Part shown: positions 40,095 through 47,594 of the stretch, in pieces | How the letters are laid out: every line of letters starts with the position of its first letter | Position numbering within the stretch: position 1 is the first letter of the stretch | Source of the DNA: Belliella aquatica | GTDB taxonomy: Bacteria; Bacteroidota; Bacteroidia; Cytophagales; Cyclobacteriaceae | Assembly: GCF_014637795.1 (NCBI RefSeq) | Contig: NZ_BMFD01000005.1 | Span: 334,372 to 398,371, forward strand | DNA: 64,000 nucleotides | Reading direction: 5' to 3' | The notes under the pieces: generated by a model | The model's input: only the letters and a program-made list of their open reading frames with translations | Databases searched by the model: none | What the model was told of the DNA's origin: nothing | Position numbers and translations under genes: made by a program

Positions 40095-41084
40095 ATGAAT
40101 AAATTACTTCTAATTGTATTCCTTTTTTTATTAGCGTCTTGTGCAGGAACTAATTTCAATAGTAACCAAAGACAGAACGAATCTAATGTAAAAACAACAG
40201 TTATCCCCTACGATTACAACTACCCTAGTGATTCTACATTTAAAATTCTTTCATGGAATGTTGAGCATTTTGTGGACCAATATGATGATCCATATATTGA
40301 AAATACGAGAGAAAATTCACCGCCAGAAAATATGGGCTTAAGACTGAATCTTTTCTTGAAAGCACTCAAAGAAGCTGATGCAGATATCGTTGTTCTTCAG
40401 GAATTTGAAAGTGCCAAATATTTGAGGCAGCTAGCTGCTGATTCTTTACCCGATATGGGGTATTTGTTTTTTGCGGACATCCCAAGTCACAATTGGTATA
40501 TGAATGTGGTGATTATGAGTAAATTCCCAATGGGAATCATATATGGCTATGGTAATGTCAATACCCCTTTACCAGGCTACCTAACAGAAAATGGAGAACA
40601 AGAAAGTCAAAATCAGATCAATACAAGAATGTGGTCCATGGAAATATTTCCATCTCCAGATTATGAAATATTGCTTACAGGTGTTCACCTCAAGGCTGGT
40701 AGAAGTGATCGGGATGTTGCCATGAGAAAAGGGCAGCTGAATTTCCTAGTAGGTCAATTCAATAGAATGCTAAATGAAAATCCTGATAAAAACATGGTTG
40801 TTGTGGGGGATTTCAATGCTATTCCTACAAGTGAAGAAATAGCGGTTTTGATAGATAACAAAAATTTGAAAAACAATTTTATCGACCCAATAGACCCATC
40901 GATCTTTTCACATCCTGCAGATGCATTAAGGTGGAGATTGGACTATATGTTGGTGAATAAAAATATGCAACCTGAAATCATTAAAAACACAGTGAAAGTT
41001 GACAGTTTTTTCCCTGCGGACACCATGAGAACAATTAGTGATCATCTACCGATTACTGGAGAATTTCTGAAGATTGATCGATAG
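40095..41084 (+). CDS. Endonuclease/exonuclease/phosphatase-family lipoprotein
   Basis: 329 residues from ATG 40095. Lipobox Cys16 (LLASC). The fold motifs are SWNVEHF (near 54), VLQEFE (near 101), VHLKAGRSDRD (near 199), VVGDFNAIP (near 237) and ISDHLPITGEF at the end, giving the metal-binding Asp, Asn, Glu and His of the DNase I-like superfamily. Superfamily members cut nucleic acids or remove phosphate from lipids and inositols, so the substrate is open. As an exported lipoprotein it could scavenge phosphate from DNA or phosphoesters outside the cell, which would fit the phosphate genes 5-10 kb away. It stands alone, with the next gene on the other strand. Confidence 0.85.
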   Translation: MNKLLLIVFLFLLASCAGTNFNSNQRQNESNVKTTVIPYDYNYPSDSTFKILSWNVEHFVDQYDDPYIENTRENSPPENMGLRLNLFLKALKEADADIVVLQEFESAKYLRQLAADSLPDMGYLFFADIPSHNWYMNVVIMSKFPMGIIYGYGNVNTPLPGYLTENGEQESQNQINTRMWSMEIFPSPDYEILLTGVHLKAGRSDRDVAMRKGQLNFLVGQFNRMLNENPDKNMVVVGDFNAIPTSEEIAVLIDNKNLKNNFIDPIDPSIFSHPADALRWRLDYMLVNKNMQPEIIKNTVKVDSFFPADTMRTISDHLPITGEFLKIDR

Positions 41085-41110
41085 GTTTTGATGATGCTTT
41101 TGCGGAAAAA

Positions 41111-41536
41111 TCAACTTAAGAAAAAGTTTTCCTTCGCAACTTTCCAAAAGACTTCCGCTGTCAAAGGTTTGTTTACGAACTCTTTAACTGCAGGTATAGC
41201 AGCTGCTTTTTCTCTGTCATCTGGATTGATACTTGTGGTCAAAATTGTCACCACTGCACGATCTTGGATATCTTTTGAAAGTTCATCATACTCAACTAAA
41301 AAGTCCCATCCATTTTTACCTGGCATATTAATATCTAGAAATATAAGTCCTGGCTGAGGAGAGTTTTCATAAATCCCTTTGCCCAATAAAAAGTCGAGTC
41401 CTTCTTTGGCTGATTTTACGGATTGAATGTGCACCCCTATATTTTCTTCTTCCAAAATTATGGTGTGGTAAAAATTTGTCGCCTCATCGTCATCGATGAG
41501 TAATATACATTTCAATTTATGGTTGATATTATTCAT
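41111..41536 (-). CDS. CheY-like single-domain response regulator
   Basis: 141 residues from ATG 41536. The receiver fold is complete: acidic pocket DDD at 15-17, phospho-acceptor Asp68 in FLDINMPG, Thr in TILTTS near 104 and Lys in FVNKPL near 128. There is no output domain, so it must signal by protein contact. Its start overlaps the end of the kinase gene by 4 bases (ATGA type), which couples their translation. It is almost surely the partner of that kinase. Receivers of this kind are common in Cytophagales next to sensor kinases. Confidence 0.93.
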   Translation of the reverse strand: MNNINHKLKCILLIDDDEATNFYHTIILEEENIGVHIQSVKSAKEGLDFLLGKGIYENSPQPGLIFLDINMPGKNGWDFLVEYDELSKDIQDRAVVTILTTSINPDDREKAAAIPAVKEFVNKPLTAEVFWKVAKENFFLS

Positions 41537-42690
41537 ATGTTTTTTGCCAAAGTAAAGTTAAACGAGCTGCCTTCCCCAATTTTTGATTCAATCCAAATTT
41601 TACCCCCATGTAGCTCTACTATTTTGCGACAATAAGCCAAACCTAGACCAGTTCCATCATATTCCTCAGTAGGGTGCAGTCGTTGGAAAATAAAGAATAT
41701 TTTCGCGAAGTCGTTACTATCAATTCCAATACCATTATCCTTAACGCTAAAAGTTACGTGTGTGTTACTTTCTTTTGCCGACACTTCTATCACTGGTAAA
41801 ACATCTATTTTTCTGAATTTCAAACCATTACTTATCAGATTCTGAAATAACAAGCGTAATTCTACTGGATTTCCATTCACTGTTGGTAGTGAATCAAAAA
41901 TAACTTTACCATTTACTGCTTTCAACGTGGCATCAAAATCTAGAACGATATCTTCTACTAATGTTTGACAAGCTACTGTTTCTATTTTGCGCTTATTTCC
42001 AATTCTGCTAAAACTGAGAAGTCCCTTGATCATAATTGTCATTCTTTCAGTTGCAGTTGTGACGTAATCTAAAATTTTCTTTCCTTGAGCATCAAAGTTA
42101 TCATGATACTTTTTGGAAATAAGCTGGACCATATTCCCAATTGTACGAAGTGGTTCTTGTAGATCATGACTTGCTATACTTGTAAAGCGTTCTAGTTCTT
42201 GATTTTTGATCAATAATTCTTTGTTTAGATTTTCAAGAAGAATTTTGTTTTTTGATAATTGTTCTTGGTGTACATCTAACTCTTTTACCTTTTCCAATAA
42301 AGCTGCTGAACTTTCAGAAAGCTGATTATTGATACTTTCAAGACTCGCAAAACTACTTTTGGCTATAAAAACAAGTGTCACACTCGTCCATATTGCAACT
42401 ATCGATATAACCATATTCATTTGTGATAAATTGGTTGGATCGATATTCATTTCTGCGGTCTTTATGACTGCGAAAAATGTTAATCCGGTACAGGTTAAGG
42501 CAGCATAAATACTCGCATATTTCCCTGGCAAAAGCCAGCTGTATAAAATCACAACAGTATACAAACTTGCTACTGCCAATGTGTTGTTAGTATTCAAGTC
42601 AATTATAAAAATGACAAACGTAATAAGAGTCGCAATAAAAAATAAAGCGATATTTTGAATCAACATCATTGACTTGCGATTTGTAACCAT
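41533..42690 (-). CDS. Membrane sensor histidine kinase
   Basis: 385 residues from ATG 42690. Three to four membrane helices lie in the first 112 residues, followed by a coiled coil (about 118-165). The HisKA domain has His175 in SIASHDLQEPLRT. The ATPase domain has Asn288 (NLISNG), DNGIGID at 318-324, and GTGLGLAYCRKIVELHGG from 346. There is no separate extracellular sensor domain, so input could come from the membrane part or from the ethylene-receptor-like protein. The start codon shares one base with the stop of that gene (TAATG), so the two are coupled. The GAF/PAS segment found in plant ethylene receptors is absent. Confidence 0.93.
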   Translation of the reverse strand: MVTNRKSMMLIQNIALFFIATLITFVIFIIDLNTNNTLAVASLYTVVILYSWLLPGKYASIYAALTCTGLTFFAVIKTAEMNIDPTNLSQMNMVISIVAIWTSVTLVFIAKSSFASLESINNQLSESSAALLEKVKELDVHQEQLSKNKILLENLNKELLIKNQELERFTSIASHDLQEPLRTIGNMVQLISKKYHDNFDAQGKKILDYVTTATERMTIMIKGLLSFSRIGNKRKIETVACQTLVEDIVLDFDATLKAVNGKVIFDSLPTVNGNPVELRLLFQNLISNGLKFRKIDVLPVIEVSAKESNTHVTFSVKDNGIGIDSNDFAKIFFIFQRLHPTEEYDGTGLGLAYCRKIVELHGGKIWIESKIGEGSSFNFTLAKNI

Positions 42691-43169
42691 TATTTCGTAT
42701 TGCTATTCAATCGCTCTTTCAATTCACTAATTTCAGCTTCATACATTTTCAATTGCTTTTCCATTTGATAGGTTTTTAGCTCGTCTTGAGGTTTCATCTC
42801 TATCAACTTTGGCAAATCCCTTATCAATACGAAAGCAGTAGCCATACTCACCAAAGCTGTCAATAATCTAATCAAGGCACTTAGCCGATATCCCGGCCAC
42901 CAAAACATCAAAGCATCGATAAGATGTGTACTTCCACAAAGAATTATAAATGCCCCAAAAAGCCAGAAAACGGGTAAAAAAGGCAGATTATGTCGCTTTT
43001 GAATAAAAAAAATGATAATCGCAGGAATCACAAAATAGGCAAGCCAAATAACGATATCACTTGTAATATACAACCATCCGTGAAATGCAGACCAATCTCC
43101 GCATACCCATCTTGGTGGCCAATCATCCGCTGAAAACAGATTACTTATAAAGTCTTTCAGTTGCTCCAT
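42690..43169 (-). CDS. Stand-alone ethylene-receptor-type (ETR1-like) membrane domain
   Basis: 159 residues from ATG 43169; a longer frame starts at a TTG and adds 25 unlikely residues. Three membrane helices are followed by a short coiled coil (about 125-155). The helices match the ethylene-binding domain of plant ETR1 and its cyanobacterial relatives. SDIVIWLAYFVIP gives Asp38, Tyr45 and Pro49 with the spacing of Asp25, Tyr32 and Pro36; FIILCGSTH gives Ile75, Cys78 and His82 for Ile62, Cys65 and His69. Cys65 and His69 hold the copper that binds ethylene in ETR1. In known receptors this domain is fused to a kinase; here it is a separate protein coupled by TAATG to one. Ligand is inferred, not shown. 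Confidence 0.88.
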   Translation of the reverse strand: MEQLKDFISNLFSADDWPPRWVCGDWSAFHGWLYITSDIVIWLAYFVIPAIIIFFIQKRHNLPFLPVFWLFGAFIILCGSTHLIDALMFWWPGYRLSALIRLLTALVSMATAFVLIRDLPKLIEMKPQDELKTYQMEKQLKMYEAEISELKERLNSNTK

Positions 43170-43363
43170 ATGAAAATCGATATTTGATTTAGTTAAATAT
43201 AGGTCATCTACCGCTAAACTGAAAGAAATCCTAACCACTATCAAATAAAGAATTATAATATTTTGAAAAACACATGGTTTAAAGTAAAAAAGACTTCTTA
43301 TTATAGAAAAACAACATGTTAGAACTAGGGGTACAAAAATAAATGTAGCATCTTATTTTAATT

Positions 43364-45154
43364 TCAACGACTTAAAATCAAGCCACCATAAGAAGGAATA
43401 TCAATTTTCAAACTATGCTGCTTGCCATTGAAACCTCCTTCAGCGTTTACTTCATCAATTTCTACTTCAGAAAAAACCTCATCGTACCCTGACCAACCAC
43501 TGTTAAAAATCACGTTCCAACTTCCACCATGATTGATCCCAAAGTGATAGCTCAGTTTTGTTTCTACAGAAAAATTTAAAATAATCAAAGCTGGATTAGC
43601 GGGATCATCTTGATGAAATCTAGTATAAACTAAAACCAGATTTTCATCATCTCTATGTATAATTTCTATTCCTTGACCATTCAGCCCACGAGCAAAACCT
43701 TCCGATGATTTCCTTAAATGAATCAAGTCGCGATACAATTTTACAATACCAGCAAACTGACCTGCCCTTTGCCAATCCAAGGGTTTGGCATCATGAAAAC
43801 GCTCATAAGTAAGGAATTCTTGACCTTGAAAAATCATAGGTATTCCAGGGGCAGTAAAAACTATAATCGCTCCAAGAGTAGATTTCTTCTTGGCATATTC
43901 ACCATCAGCATTCCCAGGCTGAATCTCTTCAGGCAGTCTTTTGGATTCAATGTCCGCAACTTCATCATGGGATTCAGTATAAATGACTTTTTCAAAAACA
44001 TCATTATTAAACTTACTCAAAAGTAGCTCTTCTACTGAGAATACGTTTCTGTTTGAATCATCGCTAATGGTCAATACATCTCTCAAAACCTTTGAAAAAC
44101 CAACCCCCCACTGACAATCAAATCCAAAACCATGATTTGATAATTCAGCCGTTACTGATGAATCATATTTAAGGTCCTCGGCTATCAATAATTTGTAAGG
44201 AAATTTCTCTTTGATTTCTTGATTGAGATTCTTTAAAAAATCTACCCCTGCCTCCAAAATTGTCCCATCAATTTGATCATCAAGAAGGCGAATAATTGCT
44301 GTAGCATCAAATCTTAGCCCATCAAATTGATAGGCCTCGAGCCACATCATGGCATTGTCTCTTAAATAATTGCGCACTTCAGATCGACCATAATCTGGCC
44401 TAGTATCTCCCCAAGGTGTACTGGCACGATGGTCATTATAAAAATAAATCCCTCCCATTCCATTCTCCTCCCAGCCGTCAAACTGCCAAAGATTCAAGTC
44501 AGAAGGCCCGAAATGATTGTACACAACATCAATGATGACACCAATGCCACGAATATGAGCTTCAAATATAAAATGCTTTAGGCCATCTGGCCCTCCATAG
44601 GAAGTTTCTACTGAAAAGGGATTACATGGATTATAACCCCAAGATAAATCTCCAGAAAACTCGGCAATAGGCATAAGTTCTATTGTATTTATCCCTAGCT
44701 CTTTGAGGTAGTCTAGCTTTTCAGCAGCGGAGTAAAAATCTCCAATTTCTCCCTCGGATTTACCTTCGCGGTTAAAAGTACCTACATGCAATTCATAGAT
44801 AACCGTTTCATTGATAGGTGAAGGTCGGAATTGATGATCCTCCCAATCCTTCCAAAGATTATAGACCACACTATTGCCATCACTATGGGTCATTTTGAGC
44901 GCATATGGATCATTTCGATTGATCAGATTGCCATTGTTTTGAATGATGAATTTGTACTCATCTCCCTCAGCAGCTTCATTTACGTGACAGGACCAAAACC
45001 CATTTTCTTCATGTTCTAATGGATTTTTAGAGTCACTCCATTGATTGAAATTGCCATAAACAAAAACTTTTTCTGCATTGGGAGCCCAAACTCTAAAAGT
45101 CACCCCATTTGACGCAAGAATGGCACCCATTCCTGAATTTTTCGCGTTATCCAT
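43364..45154 (-). CDS. GH13 enzyme, branching-enzyme / trehalohydrolase-like
   Basis: 596 residues from ATG 45154 with no signal peptide, so cytoplasmic. A CBM48-like N-terminal domain (about 10-100, FRVWAPNAEKVFVYGNF) precedes the GH13 barrel. Catalytic residues: nucleophile Asp283 (GLRFDAT), acid Glu326 (LIAEDL) and Asp397 (ESHDEV). DVVYNHFGP near 209-217 is region I. The ESHDE form is typical of branching enzymes, while YGGPDGLK and NHFGP recall maltooligosyltrehalose trehalohydrolases. The length is shorter than most GlgB proteins. It probably reshapes glycogen or alpha-glucan inside the cell. No glycogen genes are beside it, and it is not part of the xylan locus by function. Confidence 0.85.
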   Translation of the reverse strand: MDNAKNSGMGAILASNGVTFRVWAPNAEKVFVYGNFNQWSDSKNPLEHEENGFWSCHVNEAAEGDEYKFIIQNNGNLINRNDPYALKMTHSDGNSVVYNLWKDWEDHQFRPSPINETVIYELHVGTFNREGKSEGEIGDFYSAAEKLDYLKELGINTIELMPIAEFSGDLSWGYNPCNPFSVETSYGGPDGLKHFIFEAHIRGIGVIIDVVYNHFGPSDLNLWQFDGWEENGMGGIYFYNDHRASTPWGDTRPDYGRSEVRNYLRDNAMMWLEAYQFDGLRFDATAIIRLLDDQIDGTILEAGVDFLKNLNQEIKEKFPYKLLIAEDLKYDSSVTAELSNHGFGFDCQWGVGFSKVLRDVLTISDDSNRNVFSVEELLLSKFNNDVFEKVIYTESHDEVADIESKRLPEEIQPGNADGEYAKKKSTLGAIIVFTAPGIPMIFQGQEFLTYERFHDAKPLDWQRAGQFAGIVKLYRDLIHLRKSSEGFARGLNGQGIEIIHRDDENLVLVYTRFHQDDPANPALIILNFSVETKLSYHFGINHGGSWNVIFNSGWSGYDEVFSEVEIDEVNAEGGFNGKQHSLKIDIPSYGGLILSR

Positions 45155-45440
45155 TTTCTGTATTTCTAAAATATAAAATAAAATATGCTGATTGCTGGTC
45201 AGGCAAATACTAAAAAACCAACTTTAAAAAACAATAGAATAAAAGTACTTGTGCAACTACTAAGCCAAAGAAGATGGATTAAAAATTCGGACTATATTAT
45301 TGTTCTAAATAAAAAATTGAAATTCCATAGTCAACAGTCCTCGGCAGCTAGAAATATGATATAGACATTATTTTCATTGGTTACTGGATTGAAAGCGGAT
45401 GATCATAGAATTTAAAATCCCTTAAAACATTAGATCAAAC

Positions 45441-46211
45441 TCAATTCAAATTTTTTCTATTTTTAATCAAGATCAAACTAATCGGAACCAAAAAATGTGC
45501 TGCTCTTATCAATACTTCTGGATATAATAACCAACCGAGTTCTGTCACTCTAGCAAAAGCTGTAATAAATCCCCAAGCCGCCATCCAGTAAAAAATAGCA
45601 TTTCTTGGAAACAAGAATGCAATCAGTACAGCCAAGATATCTATAGAACCTATGATTTTTAGAATCAATTCTGCTGTGGATTGTTTCATTCTTATCCCTA
45701 ATGTATTTTCAGATGAAATTAAGAGATAGTCAATAAATCTTGGATGTAAAGTCCAAGCTTCCAAGCCATGTGTAATGAAAGTAACAGCGAGACCTATTAA
45801 AAGTAGCCAGTATGTTGCTTTAAGGTGATTTCTCTTACTATTTAGAAAAAGGATTCCTAGGGGTAAAATTATCCTGATGAAATGAGCTGGGATACTCCAT
45901 TCTGTATATGGACTCCCAGCTTGAGTTTTGATGATAAAGGCTAATCCTAAGGTGCCAAGCGAAATAATGATCAATAAAATCTTGTATGGTTTAAAAAAGG
46001 TAACTACTCCAAGAGTTAAAAATATCCATGCTATAATCTTTTCTACAAGCTTTGAATTTGCTTGTTCAAAGCTCATTTCCATAAACAACATGGTCTCTAT
46101 AGCACTTCCACCCAATAAATATAAGAATATCCCTACAGATTGAAGTAGCAAGGCTATTTTTAAAAACCAAAGGATTGTATGAACTGAGTTGATTTTCATT
46201 CGGTACTTCAA
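45441..46211 (-). CDS. Polytopic membrane protein of unknown function
   Basis: 256 residues from ATG 46211, overlapping the phosphoesterase gene's stop by 4 bases. About seven hydrophobic helices cover most of the sequence. A short polar loop with two Glu (MEMSFEQANSKLVEK) lies between the first two, and THGLEAWTLHPRFID forms another. There are no motifs I can tie to a family; a loose likeness to DoxX-type proteins is not strong enough to name it. The overlap makes it part of the same operon as the metallophosphoesterase, so a role in phosphate-ester use or in the membrane near that enzyme is possible. Confidence 0.7.
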   Translation of the reverse strand: MKYRMKINSVHTILWFLKIALLLQSVGIFLYLLGGSAIETMLFMEMSFEQANSKLVEKIIAWIFLTLGVVTFFKPYKILLIIISLGTLGLAFIIKTQAGSPYTEWSIPAHFIRIILPLGILFLNSKRNHLKATYWLLLIGLAVTFITHGLEAWTLHPRFIDYLLISSENTLGIRMKQSTAELILKIIGSIDILAVLIAFLFPRNAIFYWMAAWGFITAFARVTELGWLLYPEVLIRAAHFLVPISLILIKNRKNLN

Positions 46212-47521
46212 TTCAATATCCGTGGTTTCACTTCAAATTGATCTAAAGTATCTCCATCCATACCAAATGCTTGAATAGCTATTTTTTCTGGGGAAAATGT
46301 GAGTTTGTGGACGTTATTTGCACTCATGGCAAAACCTGGGGGTTGGATAAACCACCTTGTACTATCTGCTACTCGCTGAGGAACTCCCAATCCACCTTCA
46401 CCGATATAGATAATTCCCGTCTCGTCATACTTGTTATTTCTGATTGGAACAGTTCTTTTTAAAATATGTCCATCAGATTCCAGGGCAAGATCTACATTGT
46501 ATTTTTCGAAATAAGGTACCCAAGTTTCTCTTACTCTTTTGAAAGTTGCATTTTCAAAATCTTTGACTACCGGATAAGCGGGTCTGTGATAGTTCACTAG
46601 CAACCATCTATTTTCTTTCCGTAATTTAGCCAGATTCTCTTCTAGCCAATCTCGTTGGTCTCCAGCAACGCTTATTTCAGTATTTAATGTAAGAATTGCA
46701 GTCTGTGTACCCATTTGCGTGGAAAAATAATAATCAAACCCACGCTCTCTTTGAATATCTCCAAGCCAAAAATTTTCTTCAAATCCAATTTGCATATCAT
46801 GATTTCCTCTTGAAATAATTAAAGGTAAAAGTCTATTGCCTTCACCAATCACAATTTCATGATCCTCAAACCACCAATACAAATGTCTCCAATCAGCTGT
46901 AGTTCCATAATCTGCACCATGGATAAAACCCATGATATTTGGATCTTCATCTAGCAATGCTTTGATTCTTCTATTCATCCCCTGCCTATCTACATGGGGA
47001 GTTCTTCCTGCATATCTTGGGCTTTCGCCACCCAGTCTAGAGTCACCGCCCCATAGCAAAGAAAATTCTCTATCGTCATTTGGAGCAGATTTGAAATAAA
47101 ACTCTTCTGAAACAAGCCCATCAGATTCTACAATAAAATAATAATCAGTGGCTGCTTGGAGACCTCTCAAATCTGCATGATGGTAATATCCTGGGTATAC
47201 TCCTTCTGTAAAGTCTTCATCGACCATAGAAATAGCACCGTTTTTTGAAGCTAAAACTTGAAATGCATAATTCATTTTGTCTCCTCCTCTACTTACAGTA
47301 TCATAATATACCGTATGATTTTTGCCATGCTCAAACAAAGTAGTCCAAGATACAACAGCATATTCAGAAGGATTTTCAGTCCAGATAACTCTCAAATGTC
47401 GAGGTGAAAGTTCTTCTTGATTAATTTCTACTTGTTGCTTTTCTTTTTTTGAATTACAGGAGGTGAAAAACAAAGAAAAAGAAAGGAATAAAGCTATGGC
47501 AATTGATCTAAGTATTTTCAT
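46208..47521 (-). CDS. Purple-acid-phosphatase-like metallophosphoesterase, lipoprotein
   Basis: 437 residues from ATG 47521; lipobox Cys22 (FFTSC). A fibronectin-III-like N-terminal domain (about 40-150, VIWTENPSEYAVVSW) precedes the calcineurin-type domain. Metal motifs: GGDSRLGG near 158, GADYG near 203, RGNHD near 240, NYHRPAY near 312 and ESDGH near 351. It should remove phosphate from esters at the cell surface or in the periplasm. It lies downstream of the TonB receptor and phytase genes, beyond a terminator. A role in finishing the dephosphorylation started by the phytase is a reasonable inference. Confidence 0.88.
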   Translation of the reverse strand: MKILRSIAIALFLSFSLFFTSCNSKKEKQQVEINQEELSPRHLRVIWTENPSEYAVVSWTTLFEHGKNHTVYYDTVSRGGDKMNYAFQVLASKNGAISMVDEDFTEGVYPGYYHHADLRGLQAATDYYFIVESDGLVSEEFYFKSAPNDDREFSLLWGGDSRLGGESPRYAGRTPHVDRQGMNRRIKALLDEDPNIMGFIHGADYGTTADWRHLYWWFEDHEIVIGEGNRLLPLIISRGNHDMQIGFEENFWLGDIQRERGFDYYFSTQMGTQTAILTLNTEISVAGDQRDWLEENLAKLRKENRWLLVNYHRPAYPVVKDFENATFKRVRETWVPYFEKYNVDLALESDGHILKRTVPIRNNKYDETGIIYIGEGGLGVPQRVADSTRWFIQPPGFAMSANNVHKLTFSPEKIAIQAFGMDGDTLDQFEVKPRILN

Positions 47522-47549
47522 TTTAAGAGGAGGTCATTGAATAAAAAAA

Positions 47550-47574
47550 CAGCTTCCAAATACTTTGGAAGCTG
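47550..47574 (-). terminator. Rho-independent terminator after the TonB receptor gene
   Basis: CAGCTTCCAAA (47550-47560) and TTTGGAAGCTG (47564-47574) are a perfect 11-base stem with a 3-base loop. On the minus strand it is followed by seven T. It separates the phytase-receptor unit from the phosphoesterase gene. Confidence 0.88.
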
Positions 47575-47594
47575 GTATAAAGATAATAATTACA

